Source: Methylobacterium isbiliense (GTDB taxonomy: Bacteria; Pseudomonadota; Alphaproteobacteria; Rhizobiales; Beijerinckiaceae). From it: a stretch of DNA of 64,000 nt. The stretch is from NCBI RefSeq assembly GCF_022179325.1, contig NZ_BPQQ01000031.1, forward strand, positions 186,001-250,000, in the 5' to 3' direction. Below the pieces are notes generated by a model that saw only the letters and a program-made list of their open reading frames with translations, was not told the DNA's origin and did no database searches. Of this stretch, positions 17,337 through 26,167 are shown piece after piece (within the stretch, counting starts at the first letter, position 1; every line of letters begins with the position of its first letter). The position numbers and the translations under genes were made by a program.

Positions 17337-18400
17337 GGCCGCGCCCCGTCGCGCAGGCGCGGCAGCGCCACGACGACGCGCTGTCCGCCCTCCGCCGGGG
17401 CCGCCTCGCGCAGGACGGGCGCGCCGAAGCCCGGCAGCCGGGCCAGGGCCGAGACGGCCGTGCCGGCGTCCGGCGCGAGCAGCGTGAGTTCCAGCCCGGC
17501 GGCGGTCACGCGCAGGACCTGCGCCGAGACCGCAGCCGGCAGCGCCGCCGCCAGCGCGTCCCAGGTCCGGGTCAGGGGTGGTCCGCGCTCCGCCAGGATC
17601 GCGGCCGTGCCGGCCTGGACCGCCGGCGGCCGGCCCGCGGCGGCAGCCAGCCGGGCGCCCGCGAAGGCCTCGTCGAGGGCGGCGAGCGTCGCCGCCTGAT
17701 GCTGACGCAGGCCGACGAAGGCCCCGAGCAGGAACAGGGCGGCGGCGGCCGCGAGCAGAGCGTTGCCGGATCCGCGCCGCAGCCCCGGCAGGGTGTGGTG
17801 CCCGCCCGACAGCAGGTCGACCGGCATGCTCCGGTCCTCGCCCGCCCCGACCGTCACGATGCCCACGGTGAGCCCCGCCTCCGCGAGCGCCGACAGCAGC
17901 GGGGCCAGACGGGCGCGCTTCAGCACGACCTGACGCACCCGCAGCATGCGGGTCTCGGTGTCCTCGCCCTCGACGTACCAGTCGCTGAACACCTGATCGG
18001 CGCTGAACGGGGTGGCGGCTTCCAGTTCCTGCGCCAGCACCGCCCGCATCCGCGGCAGCGCCGCGCTCGGCAGCTCCAGGGTGCGGATGAAGCAGGCAGC
18101 GGGATCGACGATCACCTTCGCCCGCAGCGTTGGACGGCCGCCCCGGATCGCCGCGAGCCGGTCGGCGAGGTCGTCGGCCGCGCCGTCGAGGCGGTAGGTC
18201 CGGTCCTGCCCGTCGCGCCGGTCGATCAGCGTGAGGCCGGGCTCGCCCGGCGCCCCGAGCCGCAGCGTCAGCTGCGCCGGGTCGCGGTCGATGCGGGCCT
18301 CCGTAAAGCCGAGGGCGTGCGAGACGGCATCGAGCCCCTGCCGGAACGCGGTCTGGACGGGGGACGGGCGGTCCGCGGACCGGACGGATGGCGCGCGCAA
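17333..18400 (-). CDS. gspL: Type II secretion system protein GspL
   Basis: 355 residues. The N-terminal cytoplasmic part has the actin-like/PilM-related pattern (VIVDPAACFIRTLELPSAAL, LAQELEAATPFSADQV). One membrane helix follows (about 216-234, LLAAAAALFLLGAFVG), then a periplasmic PilN-like domain. GspL recruits the GspE ATPase to the membrane. It is the first gene of the gspL-M-N unit, divergent from gspE. Confidence 0.85.
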   Translation of the reverse strand: MRAPSVRSADRPSPVQTAFRQGLDAVSHALGFTEARIDRDPAQLTLRLGAPGEPGLTLIDRRDGQDRTYRLDGAADDLADRLAAIRGGRPTLRAKVIVDPAACFIRTLELPSAALPRMRAVLAQELEAATPFSADQVFSDWYVEGEDTETRMLRVRQVVLKRARLAPLLSALAEAGLTVGIVTVGAGEDRSMPVDLLSGGHHTLPGLRRGSGNALLAAAAALFLLGAFVGLRQHQAATLAALDEAFAGARLAAAAGRPPAVQAGTAAILAERGPPLTRTWDALAAALPAAVSAQVLRVTAAGLELTLLAPDAGTAVSALARLPGFGAPVLREAAPAEGGQRVVVALPRLRDGARP

Positions 18401-18538
18401 GGGGTCGGCTCCGGCGCCCGGGTGTCGTCCGGGCGTCTCCGACCGGTCTAGCGCCGCGGTGTTTCCGTCCGCTTAAGGATGCGACGCGAGAATGTCGGGT
18501 GCCGGCCGGGATGCCGGGGATTCCTCCGGGGTGGGGCG

Positions 18539-20269
18539 ATGCTGAGCATCTGGGGGAGCAAGACCCGGCCGCGGCGCGCGCAGGCCGATCGCCGGGACGC
18601 GCCGCGCCGCCGCGGCGACGACCTGCGCGCGATCGTCGATCGCCTCGCCGAGAGCGACGTGCTGGATGCCGCCGGCCACGAGCGGGCGCTCGCCGCCCTC
18701 GACGGTCCGGGCCGTCGGTCGCTGCCCCTGCTCCTGACCGAACTCGGCCTCGTCCACGAGGCGACGCTCGTCACCGCCCTGTCGGAGGCGACCGGCCTGC
18801 CGATCCTGCGCCAGGAGGACCTGCCGGGCGAGCCGGTGCTGCCCGATCTCCTCGGCCCCGATTACTGCGCCCGTGCCCGCGTGCTGCCGCTCGCCGCGGA
18901 GGCGGACCGCCTGGTCGTCGCGGTGGTCGATCCGTTCGAGGCCGAGGTCGCGGACGCCCTCGCACACCTCGTCGACCGGCCGGTGAGCTTGCGCCTCATC
19001 GGGCCGGGCAGCTTCGAGCGCGCCCACCGCGCCGTCTACGGCGACCTTCCCGCGGACGGCGAGGCGGCCGGCGACGACGACCTCGCGCGCCTCGCCGACG
19101 TGGCGAGCCAAGCTCCGATCGTGCGGCTCTCCGCCCGACTGGTGCGCAAGGCGTTCGAGCTCTCGGCCTCCGACATCCACCTCGAAGCCGAGGAAGCCGA
19201 CATGCGGGTGCGCTACCGCGTCGACGGCGTGCTCGTCGAGGCCGAGCGCCTGCCGCGCTCGATGCAGCTCGCGCTCACCACCCGCATCAAGATCCAGGCC
19301 GGCCTCAACATCGCCGAGCGGCGCCTGCCCCAGGACGGACGCATGCAGGCCCCCGACCGCGGCCAGGAGGTCGACATCCGCGTCTCGACCCTGCCGACCG
19401 CCCACGGCGAGAGCGTGGTGCTGCGCGTCCTCGACGGCTCGCGCCGGGTCGAGGACTTTGCGGCGCTCGGCTTCGATGCGGCGGCGATCGGCGCGATCGC
19501 CGCGATGACGGGCCGGCCGAACGGCCTCGTCCTCGTCACCGGCCCGACCGGCTCGGGCAAGACCACGACGCTCTACGCGGCGCTGCGCCGGATCAACGGC
19601 CCGCACCTGAAGGTCGTGACCGTCGAGGACCCGGTGGAGTACCGGATGGCCGGGGTGAACCAGGTCCAGGCCCATCCGGGCATCGGCCTCGACTTCGCGG
19701 CGGCCCTGCGCTCGATCCTGCGCCAGGACCCGGACGTGGTGATGGTCGGCGAGATCCGCGACGGGGAGACCGCCCACATCGCCGTGCAGGCGGCGCTGAC
19801 CGGCCATCTCGTCGTCTCGACGCTCCACACCAACTCGGCCCCCGCCACCGTGACCCGGCTGATGGACATGGGGATCGAGCCCTACCTGATCGCCGCGACG
19901 CTCAATGGCGTGGTTGCGCAGCGGCTGGTGCGCCGGCTGTGCGGGGCCTGCGCCGAGCCGGCCCCGGCGACGCCGCAGGAGCGGCTGCGCCTCGGCATCG
20001 CCCCGGAAGTCCCGCTGAGCCTCAAACGGGCCCGCGGCTGCCTGGCCTGCAACGGCACCGGCTATCGCGGCCGCATGGTGGTCTCCGAGATCATGACCCT
20101 GGACGGCTCCTTGCGCGGGCTGATCGCGGGCCGCGCCGACGAGCAGACGCTGACGGCCCAGGCCCGTGCCGCCGGCATGACCGGCCTCGGCGACAGCGCC
20201 CGGGCGCGGGTGCTGTCCGGCGACACCACTCTCGACGAGGTCGGCCGGGTGCTGGAGGGGACGCTGTAG
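18539..20269 (+). CDS. gspE: Type II secretion ATPase GspE
   Basis: Cytoplasmic hexameric ATPase powering pseudopilus assembly, 576 residues. The N1E/N2E domain covers about residues 30-190. The catalytic domain has Walker A GPTGSGKTTT, Asp boxes (VEDPVEYRM, RQDPDVVMVGEIRD), Walker B LTGHLVVSTLHT and the tetracysteine zinc element CGAC...CLAC. The ATG at 18539 follows GGGGTGGGGCG; an in-frame ATG at 18479 would add 20 residues resembling translated leader. The gene abuts gspF. Confidence 0.94.
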   Translation: MLSIWGSKTRPRRAQADRRDAPRRRGDDLRAIVDRLAESDVLDAAGHERALAALDGPGRRSLPLLLTELGLVHEATLVTALSEATGLPILRQEDLPGEPVLPDLLGPDYCARARVLPLAAEADRLVVAVVDPFEAEVADALAHLVDRPVSLRLIGPGSFERAHRAVYGDLPADGEAAGDDDLARLADVASQAPIVRLSARLVRKAFELSASDIHLEAEEADMRVRYRVDGVLVEAERLPRSMQLALTTRIKIQAGLNIAERRLPQDGRMQAPDRGQEVDIRVSTLPTAHGESVVLRVLDGSRRVEDFAALGFDAAAIGAIAAMTGRPNGLVLVTGPTGSGKTTTLYAALRRINGPHLKVVTVEDPVEYRMAGVNQVQAHPGIGLDFAAALRSILRQDPDVVMVGEIRDGETAHIAVQAALTGHLVVSTLHTNSAPATVTRLMDMGIEPYLIAATLNGVVAQRLVRRLCGACAEPAPATPQERLRLGIAPEVPLSLKRARGCLACNGTGYRGRMVVSEIMTLDGSLRGLIAGRADEQTLTAQARAAGMTGLGDSARARVLSGDTTLDEVGRVLEGTL

Positions 20270-21484
20270 ATGCCGCGCTTCGCCTACCGGGCCTATGCCG
20301 AGGACGGGCGCTCCCGCACCGGGCGGATCGAGGCCGAGACGCGCCAGCGCGCCGTGGCGCTGCTGCGGGCCGACGGGCTCCAGGTCTACGCGATCGAGCC
20401 GGAGGCGGCCGGGCCGGCGCCGTTCTGGCGCCGCGACCTCTTCGGCCGCGACCGGGTCAACGACGCCGCCCGCGTCGCCTTCCTGCGCGAGTTCGGCACG
20501 CTCGTCGGCGCCGGGCTCACTGTCGACCGGGCGCTGCGCCTCGTCGCGCGCCAGGCCGGCCCGGCGCTCAGGCCCGTCCTTGCCGACCTGCTCGAACGGG
20601 TGGTCGCCGGCGCCTCCCTGTCGCGGGCGATGGCCGCCCACCCGCAGGCCTTCCCGCGCGACATGGTCGACATCGTGCGCGCCGGTGAGGCCACCGGCAC
20701 CCTCGTCGACGTGATCGGCTCGCTCACCCGCTCGATCGAGCGCCGCGACGCCGTGCGCCGCCACCTCATCTCGGCGATGATCTACCCGGCCCTCCTGGTG
20801 CTGATGGCCCTCGGCACGGTGGCGATGATCGTCGGCGTGCTGGTGCCGGCGCTGGCTCCCCTGTTCGAGGGTACCGGACAGGCGCCGCCCTTCGCGATCC
20901 GCGCCGCCGCGTGGTTCGGCAACACGGTCTCGGCCCTCTGGCCGGTCCTCGCCGGCGCCCTTGCCCTCCTGGTCCTCGGGCTCGCCCGGGCGTGGCGCCT
21001 GCCGGCCTTCGCGGCGGCGAGGGCGCGCCTCGCCCTGCGCCTGCCGCTGATGCGCGAGATCGTCGTCGGTCTGGAATGCGCCCGCCTGTGCCGGGTGCTC
21101 GGCACCCTGCTCGCCGCCGAGGTGCCGGTGCCGGACGCGGTGGCGGCGACGCGTCCGCTGGCGGGCAACCAGCTCTTCCGCCGCGCCCTCGACGAGGCCG
21201 GGCGACGGCTCGTCGAGGGCGGCAGCCTCGCCTCCGGGCTCGCCTCGCTCAAGCCCTACGCGGCCTCGACCCTGAACCTCATCGCCAGCGGCGAGCAGGT
21301 GAACCGCCTCGGCAGCGTCCTCCTGCACGCCGCCGAGATGCACGAGACCGAGACGCGCCAGCGGATCGACCGCCTGCTCGCCCTGCTCACCCCCTTGGTG
21401 ACGGTCGCGATCGGCGGATTGATCGGAGGGCTGATCATCTCGGTGATGGGCGCGATCCTGAGCGTCGGCCAGCTGACCCAATGA
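20270..21484 (+). CDS. gspF: Type II secretion inner-membrane platform protein GspF
   Basis: 404-residue polytopic platform protein. The start MPRFAYRAYAEDGRSRTG is typical of the family, followed by two GspF repeats, each with a cytoplasmic helical domain (FLREFGTLVGAGLTVDRAL and CRVLGTLLAAEVPVPDAV). Three membrane segments are visible, the last being VTVAIGGLIGGLIISVMGAI. The start codon follows the gspE stop directly, so the two are translated together. Confidence 0.94.
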   Translation: MPRFAYRAYAEDGRSRTGRIEAETRQRAVALLRADGLQVYAIEPEAAGPAPFWRRDLFGRDRVNDAARVAFLREFGTLVGAGLTVDRALRLVARQAGPALRPVLADLLERVVAGASLSRAMAAHPQAFPRDMVDIVRAGEATGTLVDVIGSLTRSIERRDAVRRHLISAMIYPALLVLMALGTVAMIVGVLVPALAPLFEGTGQAPPFAIRAAAWFGNTVSALWPVLAGALALLVLGLARAWRLPAFAAARARLALRLPLMREIVVGLECARLCRVLGTLLAAEVPVPDAVAATRPLAGNQLFRRALDEAGRRLVEGGSLASGLASLKPYAASTLNLIASGEQVNRLGSVLLHAAEMHETETRQRIDRLLALLTPLVTVAIGGLIGGLIISVMGAILSVGQLTQ

Positions 21485-21890
21485 TGAGACCTGTGCGCGA
21501 AGCGCTCGATGCATGACATCTTGGGCTCAGCCGGCACGGAGAGCGACCATGAGTGGTGCTCTGCGCAGCCGCGCGCAGGTCTCGCCACACCGCAGGGCGA
21601 CCGTGCGAGAAGGCGAATGTCCTGAATGGGCTGGGTGGAAAAGTGGCTGGGGCGCCAGGATTCTCACCTAAGCGGCAGCCCGCGTAAGTCGTTGACTCAG
21701 CAGCACTAAACGGCGTTACAGCTGCGTTGTCATACATTGATGTGCGACAACGTGCAACTCGTCGTTGGCTCAATATTGCGGACGTCAGTTCGGCTTGGTC
21801 AGCATGTAATGAATGGCCGAATGTGGCCGGCTGAGGTTTGCCCTTCAAAGTCGAATTGGAGCTAACTATGAGGTGTAGTCAGAATTCTAG
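21485..21890. other. Intergenic region between gspF and the first IS element
   Basis: About 400 bases with no supportable gene. GC drops towards the right, and the last 170 bases contain A+T-rich stretches typical of the edge of transferred DNA. No tRNA, attachment repeat or promoter could be identified. It marks the boundary between the T2SS block and the mobile island. Confidence 0.45.
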
Positions 21891-22741
21891 AGGGTGTTAC
21901 GGACCTACGAGGGCACCAAATTGGCGGCGATGCAGTCCCGCCGTGCCTACCCCTCCGATGTCAGCGATGAAGAATGGGCGCTGGTCGCCCCCTACCTGAC
22001 CTTGCTTCCCGAAACGGCCGCTCAGCGCGAGCACAGTCTGCGGGAGGTGTTCAACGGGCTGCGCTACGTCGTGCGCTACGGCGTGGCTTGGCGCGCGATG
22101 CCCCACGATCTGCCGCCCTGGCACGCCGTGTATGACCAGGCGCAACGCTGGCTGAAAGCGGGCTGCTTCGAGAGTTTGGTCCACGACCTGCGCGCCGTGC
22201 TGCGCTTGGCTTCGGACCGGACCGAGGAACCTTCGGCCGTGGTGCTCGACAGCCGGACGCTCCGCTCGACGCCCGAGAGTGGCGCTCGCGCCGCCTGGGA
22301 CGGACACAAGCGCACCCGCGGTTCGAAGCTGCACGCGGCGGTCGATACGCTCGGCCAAGTGCTGGCGCTGCATGTCACACCCGCCGATGCCGATGACCGC
22401 GCCGCCGTGGCCGCGCTGGCTGATGCCGTGCAGGAGGCCACCGGCGACAGCGTGGATCTCGCCTATGTCGATCAGGGCTACACCGGCGAGCGCGCGGCGA
22501 AGGCGGCGGCTGATCACGGCATCGCCCTGGAAGTGGTGAAGCTGCCCGAAGCCAAGCGCGGCTTCGTCCTGTTGCCACGCCGGTGGGTGGTCGAGCGCGC
22601 CTTCGCCTGGATGGCCCGCTTCCGCCGCTTGGCCCGCGACTACGAACGCCTGCCGGCTACCCTGGCCGGGCTGCACCTCGTCGCCTTCAGCGTCCTACTG
22701 CTCCGCAGGGCTGCCGATTTCGCAGCAGTCCGTAACAGCCT
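21891..22741 (+). mobile_element. IS5-family insertion sequence flanked by CTAG
   Basis: 851-bp element with 13-bp terminal inverted repeats (AGGGTGTTACGGA left, AGGCTGTTACGGA right reading inward, one mismatch). It is flanked on both sides by CTAG (21887-21890 and 22742-22745), consistent with a 4-bp target duplication known for IS5-type elements. It carries one transposase gene. The right CTAG supplies stop codons on both strands. Confidence 0.85.
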
Positions 22742-22745
22742 CTAG
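21930..22745 (+). CDS. IS5-family transposase
   Basis: 271-residue DDE transposase in one frame. The N-terminal DUF4096-like region is SDVSDEEWALVAPYL...WRAMPHDLPPW. DDE residues lie in VVLDSRTLRS, YVDQGYTGE and RRWVVERAFAWMARFRR. The frame is open to a GTG at 21894 in the inverted repeat; the ATG at 21930 is preferred. The TAG stop is not in the element: it comes from the flanking CTAG target copy. Confidence 0.9.
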   Translation: MQSRRAYPSDVSDEEWALVAPYLTLLPETAAQREHSLREVFNGLRYVVRYGVAWRAMPHDLPPWHAVYDQAQRWLKAGCFESLVHDLRAVLRLASDRTEEPSAVVLDSRTLRSTPESGARAAWDGHKRTRGSKLHAAVDTLGQVLALHVTPADADDRAAVAALADAVQEATGDSVDLAYVDQGYTGERAAKAAADHGIALEVVKLPEAKRGFVLLPRRWVVERAFAWMARFRRLARDYERLPATLAGLHLVAFSVLLLRRAADFAAVRNSL

Positions 22746-23428
22746 GGCCCGAAGCGAAGTCTACTCAGGATCTCCTGTTCAGCATAACTACTGTTTTCCT
22801 CTAACGATGTTGTGAGTTCATCTAAACGATCCCACCTTTTGGTTTGTTCTCTGAGGGCAGAAGACTGAGAGTGATGCGTGATTCTGTATAGCATCGGCAT
22901 ATCGCAGAACCGAATTACTCTATGTCCTTCTATAAGATTACCACTGCCCAATTTCTTGAGGATTGCGTGGTGTAGGGCGTATGCAAAATACCTTTCCGAC
23001 CTAGTCGGAAATTTGGTTCCGTAATCCGCAAATAATCTCTCCGCAAACGGAACGCCGGAATCGATTCTGTTTGTGAGGGCTGGGTATATTTTTCCTGATG
23101 CTCTAACCATATCGGCAATCTTCATGAAATCGCCGTATGCGGTGTCGACATTAAAATCGCCAAAAATTGCCTTCTCCATGAATACTCCCGAAGCATGGAT
23201 TAGGATTTGATTTTCAATTGAAATTTCTGAAGTATCAGAAGGAGAAGGGGCAAATATAGATCCTATGTTATAATCTTCATGTATCGCTATATAAGCTGTG
23301 CTTATACCTATGCGGCGGTATGCAATCACATGCCCAATTTCATGCATGATTACACCCGATTTAGTCTGATGTTTTGCACTGAGTTCTTCGCGGCTCAACA
23401 TCAGGAGATTTTTCTTGAAGATTTTCAT
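22742..23428 (-). CDS. HExxH putative metallopeptidase-like protein, low GC
   Basis: 228 residues with a zinc-peptidase-like HEIGH motif in VIMHEIGHVIAYRRIG near residues 28-43, reminiscent of the M41 (FtsH-type) peptidase core HEAGH. No AAA domain or membrane segment is seen. The gene and its upstream sequence are strikingly A+T rich, unlike everything around, so recent acquisition is likely. The stop codon lies in the CTAG target site of the adjacent IS5 element. The original C-terminus may therefore have been altered by the insertion. The function is unknown. Confidence 0.6.
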   Translation of the reverse strand: MKIFKKNLLMLSREELSAKHQTKSGVIMHEIGHVIAYRRIGISTAYIAIHEDYNIGSIFAPSPSDTSEISIENQILIHASGVFMEKAIFGDFNVDTAYGDFMKIADMVRASGKIYPALTNRIDSGVPFAERLFADYGTKFPTRSERYFAYALHHAILKKLGSGNLIEGHRVIRFCDMPMLYRITHHSQSSALREQTKRWDRLDELTTSLEENSSYAEQEILSRLRFGP

Positions 23429-23603
23429 GGCTCAGACCTTCATTTTACTGTAGTTGACGACACTGCTAATAATTGTGCCATTATAATTCTAATGACAAAC
23501 GTAGCATTTATCGCGAATTTGCAATTTTATAATAATATATTTATTGTGAATCGATATAATTCAGTTCAATAAGTTTTGCACGTCGTTCAATGTAAGTGCA
23601 TCA

Positions 23604-24475
23604 TCAGCTTTGTCCGACCGGGGCTACAGAGTTGATCAGACTTAAGAAGCGTGGGTCGGAATGAGCCACGGTTTTGTGCAAGCGGATCGGATGGCGCGGA
23701 TAAGCGGCACTGTTGGCGAACACCAGAAGCTCTCGGCTCGGCATGCTGGTCAGGGCCTGAGCCGGGACCAACCGCGCGGCCTGCGGTGTCAGGGCAATGC
23801 TGCGCTGACCCTGCCCCTCGGCGGGCCGGGTCAGCGTCTCGACCCGGGCGGTGTAGTCGCCGAGCGCCCGCGACCAGCGCTCGCTCGCGTCGGGATCGAC
23901 CGCCGGCACGTCGAACACAGTCACGATCTCGGCGGTGTTGAGGATGGTGTCGGCCCCCGCCTGCCCGTAGAGGCCGACAATCTGCGAACGGTCCTGCCAC
24001 AGAGTCCAGAGCGAGGCGCCGTAGCCCGGAAGCTCGGCAGATGCAGTCAGGATCTCGGAGAACCGCCCGAGGGCTGCGGCCTCGTCGATCATCACCAAGA
24101 TGCGTTCGGCCGGCCGGTTGCGGCGCACGCTCGTGAACAGATCGCTGAGGAACCAGCGCAGCAGCGGCGCCAGCAGATCTTTGTACTCGGGCGGCACCGC
24201 CACGAACAGATCGACCCGGCCGGTGGCGAGGTCGGCGAAGTCGAAGCTGGTGGCGCCGACGAGATGGCGTAGGCGCGCGTCGGCGAGCCATTGGAAGGCC
24301 TGGGCGCAGGTGGCGACGAGCGGGTCGCGGGTCTTCGGATCGGCCTTGAGGATCTCCAGGGCGCTCAGCGCGGCGGGGGCCGGTCGCAAATGTTCGAGTT
24401 GCGCGATCAAAGTATCAGGGTCGGCGATCAGCGCCTGGACCTGTGCGACGCTGCGGGTGCCGCGCTTCAGGGTGA
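23604..24475 (-). pseudogene. traG: traG/virD4 coupling-protein gene, C-terminal part (split by IS)
   Basis: C-terminal half of a VirD4/TraG-type conjugative coupling ATPase. Walker B is ILVMIDEAAALGRF, followed by ELPGYGASLWTLWQDRSQI. The reading frame continues upstream to the IS5-family element at 24480. Deleting that element plus one CTAG joins this part in frame to 25325-26113. The result is 555 codons, which suggests a recent insertion. Translation from an internal ATG (24410) could still give a partial protein without Walker A. Confidence 0.85.
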
Positions 24476-24488
24476 CTAGGGCCTGTTG

Positions 24489-24860
24489 TCACTTGAGCCA
24501 ATCGAGCGTTGCAGCGAGGCAGAGGACACTGGCGAAGCTGACGGCGGTCTTTTCGTAGCGTGTGGCAAGGGCGCGCCACTCCTTGAGGCGCGCCCATAGC
24601 CGCTCGACAATGTTACGGTTGTTGTAGACCCAATCCGGACAGGCGAGTTGCTCCTCGTTGCATTTGGTTGGGATCGCGGGGCGTGCTCCGATGGCCCAGA
24701 TGTGCTCGCGGAAGCGGTGGCTGGAATAGCCGCGGTCGCCCACCACCCATTTGGGCACGCCAGGCAACCGGTCGAGGAGCGGAATGGCGTGGGGGAGCTC
24801 GTGGGCCTGCCCAGGCGCGATGCGGAAGCCGATGGCGCGCCCTCGTCCGTCGGCGATCAC
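24489..24860 (-). CDS. IS5-family transposase, second frame (orfB)
   Basis: 123-residue C-terminal DDE part: VVGDRGYSSHRFREHIW contains the second Asp and NIVERLWARLKEWRALATRYE the final Glu. It starts within the overlap with orfA and is expected to be made as an orfA-orfB fusion by -1 frameshifting. In the other frame the linking sequence reads SRGGYGTKACVIADG, the normal IS427-type continuation. Confidence 0.82.
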   Translation of the reverse strand: MIADGRGRAIGFRIAPGQAHELPHAIPLLDRLPGVPKWVVGDRGYSSHRFREHIWAIGARPAIPTKCNEEQLACPDWVYNNRNIVERLWARLKEWRALATRYEKTAVSFASVLCLAATLDWLK

Positions 24861-25258
24861 GCAGGCCTTGGTGCCATAGCCGCCACGAGAGCGGCCAAGC
24901 GCTTCACGATCATCTCGCTCGGCCGCAGATCCCCCCTTTTTGCGGCACCTGCCGCTTTCTGATGAGCCCGCACGTTGCTGCCGTCGAGGAAGGCCATGCC
25001 CAGCGCGACGCCGCGCTCCTGCACGCGCTCAAGCACCCGTTCCCACACCCCGGCGCGTGCCCAGCGGATGAAGATCTGTGCCGCTTGCCACCAGGGCCCC
25101 AACTCCTCGGGGATGGCTCGCCACTTGGCTCCATTCTGATGCCGCCAGAGGATCGCCGAGATCGTGCGCCGAAGCTCCTTGGGCGGCGTCTTCGCCTTCG
25201 GGCGGCAGGCCTCAATCAACGGCTCCAACTCACCCCACTGCGCATCTGACAGCATCAC
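24857..25258 (-). CDS. IS5-family transposase, first frame (orfA)
   Basis: 133-residue N-terminal part starting MMLSDAQWGELEPLIEACRP, with the first catalytic Asp in AFLDGSNVRAHQKAAGA. After AAGAA the zero frame runs out at a TGA. A -1 shift at the A5G6 run gives AKKGGSAAERDD and continues into orfB. Confidence 0.82.
   Translation of the reverse strand: MMLSDAQWGELEPLIEACRPKAKTPPKELRRTISAILWRHQNGAKWRAIPEELGPWWQAAQIFIRWARAGVWERVLERVQERGVALGMAFLDGSNVRAHQKAAGAAKRGDLRPSEMIVKRLAALVAAMAPRPA
24931..24941 (-). promoter_or_regulatory. Probable -1 programmed frameshift site in the IS transposase
   Basis: On the minus strand this reads AAAAAGGGGGG. Slipping back one base converts the orfA frame into the frame that reads through to orfB with conserved transposase residues on both sides. 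IS427-group elements are known to use such sites. Plain sequence decay is the alternative. Confidence 0.65.
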
Positions 25259-25324
25259 GCCTCCTCACCGGGAAACGAGAAAACGCCAAAATTCGCAATC
25301 CGTTCAGGCGACAACAGGCCCTAG

Positions 25325-26113
25325 GAGTGCACCGGTGATGAGATCGATCGCCCGGTTGCGGAAGTAGGCGGCAGCCTCGCCGTCGCCGCCCGGTTCGGGA
25401 AGGAGGGCGGCAGCGGTATGCTGAAGATAGAGCACATCCTCCGGATCGCGGTCAGCAAGGGGATTCCATCGGTCCGTGCCTCCCACGAGGTTCAGCGGAT
25501 CGAGACAAATGACACGCCTGCCGATGGCGCGGCGCCGCTCGGCCGTAGCCCTGTAAAGTTCGCCCTTCGGATCGAAGACGACCGCGGGCCCGGACCAGGC
25601 GTTCGGCTCGGGATAGGCCAGGTTCGGGATCAACGCGCCGGAGGTCTTGCCCTTGCGCGGTGGCGCGATGGTCGCGAGCGTGCCCTGGACGGCGACGCGC
25701 ACCGCGCGCCCGGTCTCCGGGTCGAGGCCGAGTTCGAGGCCTCGACCCATCGCGGCGCGCTCGGCGGCGGTCGCGAAGCGCGCCCCCCCGAACAGGTCGG
25801 AGGCGTCGCGCCGGGGCGCGGCCTTCGATCCGGCGAAGCGCCAGCCGATCATCAAGGCAATCGGTGCGAGCACCGCCATCAGCGTCCAGAAGCCGCTCGC
25901 GAACGCCGGCGCGCGGCCGATGAGCATCGCCCAGTACAGTTCCACGATCGCATCGAGCTGCCCGGTGCGCCAGAGCGCGAACCACATGCCCGGGCGCATG
26001 GCCTCACTCGGCCAGAGGGTTGGATCGAGCCCGTGCACGACGAGCGCCGCAGTGGGGTAGCCAAGAAGCAGGATCGCGATCGTCAGGACGACGATCTTCA
26101 ATGCGAAGGACAT
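25325..26113 (-). pseudogene. traG: traG/virD4 coupling-protein gene, N-terminal part (split by IS)
   Basis: N-terminal half of the coupling protein. Two membrane helices (residues about 8-28 and 73-93) precede the nucleotide-binding domain with Walker A IAPPRKGKTSGALIP and the motif VVFDPKGELYRAT. It ends at ITGALL where the IS5-family element begins, after which a few IS-encoded residues (GPVVA) follow. In conjugation this ATPase links the relaxosome to the transfer channel. No mating-channel genes (virB/trb) are in the window. Confidence 0.87.
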
Positions 26114-26167
26114 CGATGGTGGATTCCGTCGATCAGCGGTTTGAGCGCAGGCGAGAGGTCATTCAGC

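Larger units (their letters stand above)
24480..25320 (-). mobile_element. IS5-family element (IS427-like, two frames) inserted in traG
   Basis: 841-bp element with terminal inverted repeats starting GGCCTGTTGTC at both ends, flanked by CTAG at 24476-24479 and 25321-25324. It carries two overlapping transposase frames joined by a probable -1 frameshift at an A5G6 run. Its insertion splits traG; precise removal restores the frame. Confidence 0.88.

Noticed and set aside
18473-21514. A 1013-codon open frame on the minus strand opposite gspE-gspF
   Set aside because: High GC leaves antisense frames open. The translation is low-complexity Arg/Asp/Gly/His-rich, and both plus-strand genes are certain.
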